From Cryptomeria japonica (taxonomy: Eukaryota; Streptophyta; Pinopsida; Cupressales; Cupressaceae), in NCBI RefSeq assembly GCF_030272615.1, contig NC_081409.1, positions 203,919,949 through 203,983,948 on the forward strand: a DNA stretch of 64,000 bases. Direction: 5' to 3'. Below the pieces are notes generated by a model that saw nothing but the letters and a program-made list of their open reading frames with translations, made no database searches and was not told where the DNA came from. A program made the translations under genes and the position numbers. Positions 10,407 through 22,136 of this stretch are shown here, in pieces (the first letter of the stretch is position 1; the number at the start of each line of letters is the position of its first letter).

Positions 10407-12147
10407 CCATAGAGGGCTCCCCATTGTATCAGTATATGTACCATTTTTGTATTGTAGACACCTGCGGGTGATTTTGTAGCCATATGATTCTTTTGACATC
10501 ATTGTATCATGACACATTTTGATTATATATGAGAGATGATCCATTTTTGCGGCAGCTATATGCATGTGTACCTTATGTGATGAAATGTTCTTACGTGATA
10601 CATGTTTTATGATATTGATGCTTATATGATGCGATGCAATATATTTTTGTTCTTTTATGTTGTATATGTGATGCATGATGCAAATGTGAATGTATGTAAT
10701 GCAAATGAATATGATAATGCAAATGATTATTTACATAATGAAAATGTGAGATGTGCTAACATGTGTTGTATGCAGGATGTGATGCAATTGTGATATCTAT
10801 ATGTATGTATGAAATGCTTATATGTGGTAATGCAGGTGTAACTATATGAAATGCAAATGTTTTTTTTTTGGTGTGTCAGTATACTCAGTCATGTGATAGT
10901 GGGCTACGCAGACTCGAGAAGGACAATGGAAGTCAATCAAGAAAGGGGGATGAAAGACAGAAGATATGAATGTGAAAGAGCTTCTTGTGCGTTATCATCA
11001 TTGAGCTTTATTATGGCAAAATAGGTTATGACAATCGAGGCATTTGTTCGACCCAGAAAGTCATTGTACCTGTTTGCATGGAGATAAGACAGTCACAAAC
11101 AAGGAATGCCCCAGTTCATACTAGACTCACAGTGTCCTCATATCCTTGGACAAGTCATAGCATTACTAAAAGACAATCCATAGACAGCAAACAAAATAGG
11201 TGACGATACCCCATCCTCGCCTTTCTAGTCAAAGACATCCTGGAGATAGAATCTCTAGTCAGAGACATCCTGGAAAAGCTAAAAGACATGTCACCAAAAG
11301 ATAAAATCAAAAAGAAAACCAAGACTCGACACCAACATCCACTGTAGTCCTCAAGTTTAGTGTCTCTTGTCACTTGTTTAAGTCTTATTCGATTGTGGTC
11401 ACAATGTTCACTTTCACAAAAAGGATAGATAGCACTGAACCATATGTTGTCTGAGTCTGTAGGAAAGATTTGATTTTGTTGAAGCTCATTGTTGCTGCTG
11501 TGTCTCATCTGAAACTGACCAAATCCATGAAACTGATACCTTATTGTGGAGAAGATGGACCTTTATTGCGGATCTTCGATGCAGATGCTGCTTTATTGTG
11601 GATTGTGCGCGGATAGACTTGAAGGAAACTGGAAGAAACTGTACTCCTCGAAACATGTGATGTTCTCAGTTCCACACCCATTACTAGACGTAGGAATTGG
11701 CCGTAGTCACAGATAGGATCTGATTTATTATGGATGGAAAGGGAGTGAGAAGGGGGGGGGTTATGGATGGCTAACCAATCTTAGGTAGATCAATAACAAG
11801 CCATGATGGGAATGGGTAAGTTTATTGTGGATGAATAGGTTGTGAGTGTGTGCAAAGTGAAAGATGAAAGTGAATCCTGAAGGAGGGAGGGGCAAAGTCT
11901 CTACGCATGGCGCTGGTGACCCAGTTTTCACCATGGTACTTGCCCAGGGCGCCACCGAAGTGGTTTTCACCGTTGGACGAAATTATTTCTCTTTACTTTT
12001 TTGGATTTTTCAATTTTTTTGTTGTCACAAGGTGCCTGTTTGCCAGGTTTTCACCATGTAACGATTTTTTTTTGTTTTATAATTTTTTTTTTGTATTTTT
12101 GAATTTTTTGATTTTTTTGTATTTTTGAATTAGGATGCTCTGAAAAG
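10407..12147. other. Spacer between PMD gene and pol of the young Tat element
   Basis: No gene. 10407-10870 is the 3' flank of the PMD gene, rich in ATGATGCAAATG-like imperfect repeats and conserved at 1-250 in the old copy. A duplicated AGACATCCTGGA motif lies at 11225-11275, repeated TTATTGTGGA near 11530-11600, and a purine run ending in ten G at 11740-11760. T-rich tracts lie at 12060-12125, just past the pol stop. The block 10990-11500 has counterparts at 39910-40300 and, inverted, near 26930-27530. Confidence 0.7.
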
Positions 12148-15100
12148 CTATGTGTAGAACCTGCGAAGGTGCATGCTGTTGATAGGATCCTCCAAGGGTT
12201 CACCTTCTGTAGTTGAGAGCTGATATGCCCCAGATCCATATACTGCTGTGATGATGTAAGGACCAAGCCAGTTGGGTTCGAACTTGCCCTTCTTATCTCT
12301 GTCTTGCTAATTCTTGGGGTTCTCTCTGAGGACTAAGTCACCTACCTCAAATGTGCGAGGCTTGACCTTATGATTGTAACTGCGACTCATTCTTTGTTGG
12401 TAAGCCTTGAGATGATTAAAAGCAGTGTGTCGTCGTTCCTCTAGCAGTTCTAATTCTTGTAAGCGATAGACCCTGTAGTCTTCATCGTTGATTATGTTTC
12501 TCAAGGAGACCCGTAAAGAAGGTAGCTTGACCTCAATAGGCAAGATGGCTTCAGCGCCGTAGACAAGTGAGTAGGGTGTAGCTCCTGTAGGTGTGCGGAC
12601 ACTTGTACGATAGGCCCAAAGTGCGGGATTGAGTTGGATATGCCAGTTACGGCCAGTGTCGTCGACTGTCTTTTTAAGGATTTTGAGAATTGTTTTATTA
12701 GACGCCTCAGCTTGGCCATTACCTTGGGGGTAATATGGTGTGGAGAAACGATGGGAGATATGGAAGCGCTCACAGAGTTCACGAACATCCTAATTTTTGA
12801 AGGGACGCCCGTTATCAGTAATAATGGAAGTAGGAATCCCGTATCGGCAAATGATGTAGTTCAGGATGAAAGTAGTGATTTGTTTCCCAGTAACTTGTGT
12901 GAGAGGCATGGCTTCAATCCACTTTGTGAAATACTCTGTGGCTGTGATAATGAATTTATGTCCATTGGAAGAAGGAGGGTGAATCTTGCCTATGAGATCG
13001 AGTCCCCATTGACAAAAGGGCCAAGGAGATGCAAGTGGTTGTAGTTCCTGTGCTGGTGCATGTATGAGGTCTCCATGAATTTGACACTGCTTACACTTCT
13101 TGACAAACTGATATGCATCTTTTTCCATAGTAGGCCAGTAGTATCCAGTCCTGATGAGTTTCTTGGCCAAGGTAGGACCACTAGTATGCGGACCACATAT
13201 CCCTTCGTGCACTTCTCGTAATGCAATCTGAGCTTCGTCACTCTCTAAACATCTAAGGAGGGTTCCATCTAGACCTCGTCGGTATAGGATATTAGCTAAA
13301 ATGACGTATCGAGAGGATTGGCGAATGAAAGTGCGGCGTTGGTTGTTCGATAGATCGGGAGGTAAGATATTATCGCGAAGGTATGTGAATATGGAACCAT
13401 ATAACTGGGATTCAGGACCAACAACACATATCATTTCTGTAGGAGTGATCTCATATGAAGGAATCAGCAGGTTGTCTACCAGGAACTCATAGCAAGTCTC
13501 ATTTTGCGGTATATCAATGAGCGAAGCAATTGTAGCCATGGCATCAGCAGCGCGATTCTGTTCTCTTGGTATCTGCTCAAACTCAATCTTTGCAAAGTGC
13601 TGTTTCAGATCATCTACCAGTTGTTTGTAAGGCATTAGCTTTTCGTCTTTTGTTTGATAATCATCAGTTAATTGACGGATGACAAGTTGAGAATCCCCAA
13701 AAACACGAAGCTCTTGGATCTTCCACTGAACTGCAATTCTTAGCCCAGTTGTTAATGCCTCGTATTCCGCTATATTGTTAGTGCAAGGAAATGATAAGCG
13801 GTATGACTTTGGTATAGAATCACCTTGGGGAGTTATAAAGAGTATACCTGCTCCTGCCCCGTGCTGTGTGTATGAGCCGTCAAAATATAATTGCCATGGC
13901 TTTGCAGGTGATATCGTTAGAATGGACTCATCTGGAAATTCTGACTGTAGAGGAACATCATCTATCATGGGAGCATCTACCAATTGATCTGCGATGGCTT
14001 GTCCTTTTATATCTTTTCTGTCCACGTATTCAATGTCGAATTCACTCAAAATCATTACCCACTTAGCCAGCTGCCCAGTAAGTGTAGCTTTGTTGAGAAG
14101 ATATTTTAGTGGATCAATTCGGGCAATCAACTTAGTCTTGTGAGTGAGCATATAATGTCGTAATTTCTGTGAAGCAAAGACCACAGCGAGACATGCACGC
14201 TCAATTGGTGTGTAGTTCAGCTCATATCCCACCAATGTGCGACTGATATAGTAGACTGCTTTTTCCTTGCCGTCAGGTATTTGTTGTGCTAGGAGTGCCC
14301 CCAGTGCTGTTGGAGTAGCTGATATGTAAAGTAGCAATGGTTGATCTGGAATTGGTGGCATCAAAACTGGCGGGTTCAAAAGATAGTCTTTGAGCGCTTG
14401 AAAAGCCTGTTGACAGTTCTCATCCCATTTGAACTTGATGTTTTTGTGTAGTAGATGCTGGAAAGGATTACACTTATCTGCAAGTTGTGCTATGAATCTT
14501 CGTATGGACTGGAGTCTCCCTTGTAAAGACCGAAGTTGACTGATATTCTTGGGTGGCGGCATGTCCAAGATAGCCTTGACCTTTGCTGGATCAGCTTCTA
14601 TTCCTCTTTTAGACACAATGAATCCTAGGAGCTTCCCAGAGGTTACTCCGAAGACACATTTCTTTGGGTTTAATCTTACCTTGTATTTTTCCAACCGATC
14701 AAAAGCAACTGAAAGTATGTCCAAGTGTGTATTTCTGTCTATTGATTTAACCAAAAGATCGTCAACATAATCTTTCACGGTTATGTGCATGAGATCATGG
14801 AAGATAGTAGTCATAGCTCGTTGATACGTGGCACATGCATTTTTCAGCCCAAAGGGCATGACATTCCAGCAAAAGGTTCCCCATGGACAAGTAAATGATG
14901 TTTTATGTTGATCTTCGGGTGCTATCCTGATTTGATTATATCCAGAAAATCCGTCCATTAAAGATAACATCTCATGGCCTGCTGTGAGATCAACAATCAA
15001 GTCAATGTTTGGTAATGGGAAATCGTCCTTTGGACAAGCCTTGTTGATATCTCTGAAGTCTGTACATATTCGGATGCTGCGATCTGGTTTGCTAACAGGT

Positions 15101-18100
15101 ACTAAGTTGGAAATCCATTCAGGATAATCAATTGGGCGTATGAATTCGACATCCAGTAATTTCTCTAGCTCTGCCTTGACTAATAATGCCACTTGTGGGT
15201 GCATTTTCCTCAATTTTTGTTTTACTGGTTTTGCCCCCGGTTTGACTGTTAAATGATGCATTACTAAATCGGGGTCTAGTCCAGGCATATCAGCATAAGA
15301 CCATGCGAAGTTGACTTGTCGTTCCTTAAAGAAGCTTATGAATCTTGCTTTCTCGGCCTCTGTCAATGATTGAGCCAAAAATATGTTATGTGGAATCTCT
15401 GTTGTACCAATGTTTGTCTTTATAGTCTCCTCTACCAACATGGATGATTTTTCCTCGTATGATGCTGGGAGAATGTCAAGCCTTCCATCTTCGGGCACCT
15501 CAGAGAGGTTTTCACCCTTGGATACGTCCTTTCTTTTTACTTTTTCGGAGTCAGACAACGCCACAATGTGGTTTTTGCCATAAGACCCTTGTTTTGTTTT
15601 TATTTTCACATTTTTGCGACTAGAAGGCCCGACACCCTCACCAAAGTATGCCATGTTATTAAGCTCTATGGCGTATCTTGCTTTATGGTCTCCAAGAGGA
15701 AGATCATCGCAAATGCCAAGATAATCGACAATAGCTTCGTCATTTTGAAATGTATCAAACTATGCTGGTCCGTCCTGATCCCAGTCAATGAGTTGGGGGT
15801 GGACAAGGGGAAGGTCTTTAGTGTTTTCAGAGTTCGCAAGGCTAATAGTGAAGATGTGGTTATATTCAGGTATGTCAAGATAGTCATCGAGGTCATCAAT
15901 GGCACTCTCCTCATCAGTTTCGATCGTGAGTGAGTCCAAATTATCATCACTAGTAGCACCTTCAGGGACAGGTGTCCTCATCCTATGTGATCTTGACCTA
16001 GGGCCTTGAAACGACGACTGTGCGGGATCCTTATGGGTTGGTTCTTGGCCAACTCTGAATTTTTTGTAAAATTCCTCCTCCTCTGTGGGTTCATCTGGCT
16101 CTCTGAATGTCTCTTTGAGCTCATAGTCACTAGAGGATTTGTCTGAACCCCATTCCCACTCATTGGAATCTGTAGAATAGTCATCCTCTTGTTGAACTTC
16201 AGCGACTTTGACTCGCCATACCTGTTTTGTTCCTTTATTGTGTAGTCTGGGATTTAGAAAACCAAGCCCTTTTGAGCGTTCCCTTCTTGTAGTTAGCTCA
16301 GGTTGCAAGGGTTCCATGACACCTTCTTTGCGTAGTCCGAGAGGGCTTTTTCCATCATACCCGAATTTTTGTAGCATTTTGAAGCCCTTGCCATAGTTCT
16401 CATAGGGTATTATGATTTGATCTTGTGTATCCTCCTCAATGTCCTTATATAGCATTTTATATAAATTTTCTTCTTCTAGTTCACCCCATTTTTGAAAGAC
16501 GGTAGGATCCCATTTGAGTATCATGATGGAGATTTGCTTGTTAGGATGTGGTCTCCCATATTCCTTTGGGGAGTTCATGACTTGTCGTAAGAACATTGTT
16601 TGATTCAAAGTGTATTCTCCCATGCCTTTATCTTGAAACTTGGCCCTAAGTTCACCTTGCTTGGATGTCGAGGGCTTTAATGACTCAGGATCAATATATG
16701 CTGAAGAAGGAGTAGCCTCGTGATTGCTGGGAATGATAGTCTCAGTATGTGATCTCAAGTTATTGCAATATATGAATGGATTTGGATCACCATTGACCGT
16801 TACCTCGACTCCATTATGAGGAAACTTAATGCACTGATGGTATGTTGATGGGACTGCCCTCATTTCATGAATCCACGGATGTCCTAGCAATATGTTATAC
16901 GTGAGATCTAGATCTAGGACCTGACAAACCACATCCTTTGTGACTGGTCCTATTCTTAGTGGTAATATGACCGTGCCCTTGGACGAACGCTCTTCATCAT
17001 CATAAGCCTTAATAGTGATTTGGTTTGTAGAATTTACAGCTTTGTCAGAATATCCCAATTGTCTGATGGTGCTCAATGTACAAATATTAAGACCTGCTCC
17101 TCCATCTATCAGGACTCGTTTTATTCGGTGTTTATGTATGAAGGCTTCAATATGTAGAGGTGCATTATGAGGCTGACTTATGGAGGCGTCATCGGCTTCT
17201 GTGAATGTGAGGGAGTGTGGAACGGATAAGTATCCCACCATGGCTTGAAACTGGTCCACGTTCAGATCAGTAGGGACGGCAGTATCTCTCAAGATTTTAT
17301 CAAGGATAGCTTTATGTGCAAGAGATATACGTAAGAGATCAAGAATAGATATGAGCGCAGGTGTCTTCCCTAGTTGTTCTACAAGGTCGTACTCAGGCTT
17401 GGTTGATGAAAGATTGGTATTCTTAGTAGAGGCACCTGGCAATGTGATCCTACCTCGACGGGTTGTAACATGACATTCAGAGGTAGATGCGGACGAAGAT
17501 CCCACACCTTTTAGGACAATTTTGGGTCTTTGAGAAGGATTCTCAGGATTTTTGTTTTTGATAGTAATGGTAGAAATATGATTGTCCATTGAGATGTGAT
17601 TGATGGTAGAATCATAATTGTAAGGTGCTCTAGTGTAATTGGCTTGATCATCTGTGACTTTGCCTTTTCCCTTGTCATGTTTTGGGAATGGTTCCTTAAA
17701 CACCTCATGTTCTTGGTTAGATGAATGTCCCTCAATCTCAATATCTCCTCTGTCAATGAGATCTTGTACAATGTTTTTCAATCGATGGCAATTACTTGTC
17801 TTATGACCCTTGCTTTTATGAAATTCGCAAAACTCATCATCATTCCACCAATTCGGTTTGACCTTTGGTTCATATGGAGGAAAGTCTGGGACTGTGATCA
17901 CTTTGTTTGCTACAAGCTTTTTGAATACTGATTCAAGTGGTTCTCCCAATGGAGTGTACTTCCTTCATGGTTTGGAAGCTGTTTGATTGTTCACTTGATT
18001 GTTGGTAGAATGTGATCCAGAAAAGATGAACTTTGGTCTCACTGTGTTGGCATCAACAACACTATCATTAACTATGTTCTTGTTCTTGTTCCAAAATTTT

Positions 18101-19656
18101 GGTTTGTCCTTTCCTTTGAAGTCTTCTTTGTTTTCTTTGAATAGCTTGATAACTCCTTGTTCAATTAAGACTTTTTCTGTTGCTAGGCCCTTTTCAATGA
18201 CATCCTTGAATGTAGACAAACAAGCTTTTCTGAGATCATAGCCAATAGCTTTATTAACGTTTTGTGTGAACATCTCCACCATCTGTTTTTGCGGGATTTC
18301 ACAAGAGCATCTGCTAGCTAGGTTTCTCCATCTCTATAAAAATGTTGCGAAAGATTCTCCTTCTTTTTGTTTCGTATTGCACAAGGTAGTAACTGAGACA
18401 TCTATTTCAATGTTGTAAGAGAAATGCTGAATGAATGCTTCTGCCAAGTCGCCCCATGACTTAATACCGGGAGGTAATTGAGAAAACCATTCCATAGCCT
18501 GATCTCCTAAGCTCTGTGGGAACAACCTCATTAAGTATGTTTCTTCTGCCGCTATCTCAATGCAAGCTGTGAAGAATTGTCTTATGTGTGCCTTGGGGTC
18601 TCCTCTCCCTCTATATTTGTCGAATTTTGGTGTCACAAAATGTGGAGGAAATGGCGGCATTGGAATGCTCTTATCGAAGGGATAAGGGCATATATCTCTC
18701 ATAGTGTATGTAGGTTTTGATGTATTCATGTCCTCCACTTTCTTTTGTAGATCTCTAATTTGTTGCTCCAAATTATTCTTGGGAGGAGATTGATTTCTTG
18801 TTGCATACCCCATGTTTGAAACACCCATTTGAGGAGGGATTTGTTGCATATATGGATGATACTGATCGTAGACATGTCCATATGGAGGTCTGTATTGTTG
18901 CGACATATATGGAGCACTTGGCATAACTTCTTGTTGAGGGACCCCATATCTGTTTTGTGTGTATAAACCATATTCAATAGGCCTTTCATTTTCCATTGTG
19001 TTGCCCCCAATTTTGACATGGGGTCTCCTTGTGTCAAAATTTTGAGGATGTCCTTGAGTATCCATTTGTCTTAATTGACCCATATCTTGAGCATGTGTTT
19101 GAGCATAAGGCCTCCATGATGGTCTTTGAGTGTAAGTATCATATGCTTGAGCTTGTGTATGTGGGATTGCTGGTTTTTGAAGCAAAACTGATGGTGACTC
19201 CGACATCATATTATTCGGTCCTCTATTTCCTCCACTATTTGGTCTCCTTTGATCCATGTTAGGTTGAGTTTGTTGTGAGGGTCGACTTTCCATAAGTTGA
19301 GATAAGTCAAAATCATGCGGTATTTTAGCTCCACTTTGTGCCATCATGTTTAAAAAGTATTGACGATCTCTCCTCATTATCTCTTCAACCAATCTATTGA
19401 ATTGAGGATCCATTATAGATTCTTGTATGTCTGCTGATAGTATTGAAGAATTGTCCACGGTGTCATTGTGTGTAGCATTGTGTATAGTATTTGCGTTTTC
19501 CACATTTGGATTGTGTCTATAAACATTCATGTCTGGTAATGTAGTGTGCTCAGGATTGTAGAATAGATCACTGTCATACTCATAAGAACTCATGTTTACG
19601 GATCCTTGAGCTTCTTTAGCTATTCTCCTAGATTTTTGAAGGCGGGTTTCAACCAT
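12148..19656 (-). pseudogene. Gag-pol polyprotein of young Tat element, five in-frame stops
   Basis: One continuous 2503-codon frame from ATG at 19656 to TAG at 12148-12150. Gag has a capsid-like core (residues ~350-430, ...AMEWFSQLPPG) and a CX2HX4HX4C knuckle at ~607-622. The aspartic protease motif LIDGGAG is at ~849, a G-patch-like motif at ~1085-1108 and RT YVDD at 14758-14769. The RT-linked RNase H is followed by a second RNase H-like domain (LYFDGSYTQHGAG, 13860-13895). Integrase has an HHCC region (~13080-13220) and a DDE core (D in WGLDLIG, D in ITDNG, E in QAEASNK). Stops: TAG 18334-18336, TGA 17965-17967, TAG 15760-15762, TAG 12790-12792, TAG 12307-12309. None is accompanied by an indel. 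All fit CAG-to-TAG or CGA-to-TGA. Active sites look intact. Confidence 0.93.
16335..16405 (-). other. G-patch-like motif in the Tat polyprotein
   Basis: Residues ~1085-1108 read YGKGFKMLQKFGYDGKSPLG: aromatic-glycine spacing and GY..G..LG as in G-patch RNA-binding domains. The decayed element near 46510-46570 keeps the same pattern (YGKGFRIMQQVGYHGKGPIG), so it is conserved between subfamilies. G-patch domains follow the protease in some retroviruses. The role here is inferred. Confidence 0.65.
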
Positions 19657-20395
19657 GAACTAGGTGTTAGACCAATATGTGAGAAACTAGACGAAAATGA
19701 CAAGAGTATGGAAGACCAAGAGTTGTATGGAGTGTAAATGAATCTTGAGGTGTACTTGCAATGTCCAAAGTGTAAGACCAAGTATGTAAGTAGTAGAGTA
19801 GGTGTGACTTCCAAAGAGAGGATAGTTTCTCTTGATGAGGTAAGCTGACCTTGACTCTAAGTAAGACCAAATGAGACCCAAAGGTAAGAAACCTTGATGA
19901 GGGACCACTTAGCAAAGTGTAGTTGTATGTAATGTGTTGACAAAGTATGATGAGGACAAGCAAGTGACCTTTTGACTCAAGTTTAGACAAGTGTGAATGT
20001 AAAATGAGGTATGAAGCAATGATGGACTGTGTGAAACCTTAGAACAGGCTGAATGCTAGATTAAACCTGAAGAGACAACCTAAGAAGCTCAAGTATGTCG
20101 AAACTGATTTTCTTTGTTTGCTTGACTGTTAAAGTTTTCAAATCCTGACACAGACGCCTCTGTATACTTCACAGACGCGGTTTTAAGACACAGACGCTAC
20201 TCTGTTTGACTCAGACGCTGACAAAAACATAGATGCTATTCTATACTTCACAGACGCGCTTATCCGACACAGACGCGGTTTGAACAGACACAGACGCGTT
20301 TCTGTAACCTTAGTGCAATTTTTCCTATTTGTGAAGTTGTTTTGTTGTGACCAAATCTGATTTTTCGACTGTTTTTCGTGACAAGAGTGCCAAAA
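19657..20395 (-). other. Gag-pol leader (proximal copy)
   Basis: Untranslated sequence upstream of the gag ATG on -. It holds about eight imperfect units of a CGCGTCTGTG core (on +, ACAGACGCG) at 20150-20310. At its distal end CAAGAGTGCCAAAA sits beside an LTR fragment, resembling the PBS end of the distal leader (GCGTGCCAAAA). No ORF of note. Confidence 0.7.
20150..20310 (-). repeat. CGCGTCTGTG-core array in gag leader
   Basis: About eight units with spacing of roughly 17-25 bp. On + they read CACAGACGCG and variants. In the direction of gag-pol the core has the same sense as the PMD intron array at 7676-7990 has relative to the PMD gene. Confidence 0.85.
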
Positions 20396-20646
20396 TGTGT
20401 ATGGTGAAAATGGATAACAATAAACAACAATATTGAAAGGCTAAAATGAATCCAACCACTAAACCCTAGCCTAACAATGAACAAAGATCCACCATAACAT
20501 ATGAAGATAACCTAAGACAATGCAAAATAACTCAAAATCACAAAGATTATACCATCACATGTCCAATAGGGTTTTGATCTCCATTCTTCCTATCTCTATT
20601 GATCTTGTTTGATATGCTTGCTCTCAGATTTTTGTATGCACAAGAG
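20396..20646 (-). repeat. 251-bp LTR fragment inside the leader
   Basis: Matches the first 251 bp (in + orientation) of the element's own LTRs with a single difference that I saw (TATCTCTATTG for TATCTCCATTG near 20597). It begins at the exact LTR end TGTGTATGG and stops abruptly at CACAAGAG. It is followed by a second, leader-like stretch. Confidence 0.92.
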
Positions 20647-21769
20647 GACACAGTGTTGATGACTCAATGTTTGCAAACTGTTTAGACTCCAAAAGTGTGT
20701 TGTTTGATGTAAAAAGTTTTTGCATACACTTGAAGACACAAAAGACACAATGTTTTGCTGTTTTGTCTTGAATGTTTGAGTGTTTAGCATAAGACAAGCA
20801 CAAATCTTAGGGCTGGCCAAGACAATAGTTGTTGATCCCACATAGGGTTTTACCCCCGAGGCTACGCTATTCAGAGCGGATACTTAGATGCTTGACCTCA
20901 CTGGCTCCACCCTCGGCACTCACTTCTCGGGTCAGCCAAGCATCAGTCCCCATGAAAACTCCCCATGGTGAACTTTGTATCTCTACTAAGAACCGTATGT
21001 GTGTGGGCCGCTACCAGAGGTCCGACCTCTTGCCTCAACAACTAGAAGGATTTGGGCATCTAAAACAAAGAGGTGCTAGTAAGGGCATCCGCTCGTGTGG
21101 CCATACATGCGGCACTTTCAGCTCTGTAAATACAGAAGGCTCCCAGCCGGTAGGGGTTACGCCCTACAAATGATCAAATAAATTTGATCAAACGGGTTTA
21201 TGGGGAGACATAGTGTCGATATGAACTAATCAGCACATGTTATCCATAGTTTTCACCATGAATACATTTGATTATAGTGGTTTGGATGAGGTGGGTTTTC
21301 CTCGCTACCACTTGGGTCGTTCTCTTCTCACTAGTAGTCCTAATGACCACACGGGAAGACATGCCCTCTAAAGATTAAACAAAAAGAGCCTATTGCTCAA
21401 GACACAAAAGACAATGATTCAATTTTAGTGCACGAATGGAAGTGTTTGCTAAGCTATGAAACAAGGCACATAATAAAAATTACAAAACCCTAGCTAAGGC
21501 CCTGCAACAAAATTGTTAGTAGTTTGGGTTGTTTCAAATGATAACCCCTTCCTGCAAGCACACAAGTTAGGTAAATTTTAGAAAACCCAAAAAGACTTTG
21601 TGAAAAGGGGCCTTCAACAAAAACGTATTTGCCTCCAAAGCAAGCTGCACAAAACTAAGTTAGCTAGACCTGCAAGGGTTAGCCGAAAATAAACCAGATC
21701 TGAAACCCTAGGTACAAAATCCGAAAATCCGAATCGAAGAAACTTGAAAAATTTACAAAACAAAATGCA

Positions 21770-22030
21770 CAGACGCCTTTATACCAAACACAGACGCGAC
21801 TGCGAGACACAGACGCTGTTCTGTGATTCACAGACGCGATCAGAGGTCACAGACGCCTCTCCAGAACGTAGACGCGATAAGATCAGTCACAGACGCGGTT
21901 AAAATTCTTAGACGCGATTCCAGAAACCTGCAAAAAATAAAAATTGACAGAAACACAGACGCGATTCCCGATATCGCAGACGCTTCTGAAACACAAAAAC
22001 GCGATCCGAACACTCGCAGACGCGGAAAAA
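21770..22030 (-). repeat. Second CGCGTCTGTG-core array in gag leader
   Basis: About 12 imperfect units seen on + as CACAGACGCG, CACAGACGCT and CGCAGACGC, about 18-26 bp apart. It ends roughly 90 bases before the PBS. Confidence 0.85.
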
Positions 22031-22114
22031 ACCTAAAATGTCATCGAAATTGTCCGATCTGCAACTTCAAAAATGCAAAATCTGCAACAAAAATGTTAAA
22101 TGCAAAGGGACAAG

Positions 22115-22133
22115 GGTCCCACCAGGCGTGCCA
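22115..22133 (-). other. Primer-binding site of the young Tat element
   Basis: On - the sequence after the 5' LTR is TTT then TGGCACGCCTGGTGGGACC. The initial TGG is complementary to a tRNA CCA end. I cannot name the tRNA with certainty. A related GGCAC.. sequence follows the LTR fragment at 20396. Confidence 0.7.
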
Positions 22134-22136
22134 AAA

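Larger units (their letters stand above)
20647..22136 (-). other. Gag-pol leader (distal copy) with unexplained segment
   Basis: Between the LTR fragment and the 5' LTR. 21770-22030 carries a second CGCGTCTGTG-core array of about 12 units (as ACAGACGCG on +). 20830-21180 is markedly more GC-rich than its surroundings and non-repetitive. It contains a 114-codon + frame with no family that I recognise, which I do not call as a gene. 21180-21770 shows nothing recognisable. Confidence 0.6.

Noticed and set aside
12501-12788. 95-codon - frame overlapping integrase
   Set aside because: Out-of-frame shadow; the gag-pol frame itself reads through this stretch as integrase core.
20829-21173. 114-codon + frame in the Tat leader as a gene
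   Set aside because: No recognisable family, antisense to gag-pol in an untranslated leader, no splice or promoter support. Kept only as an unexplained segment.
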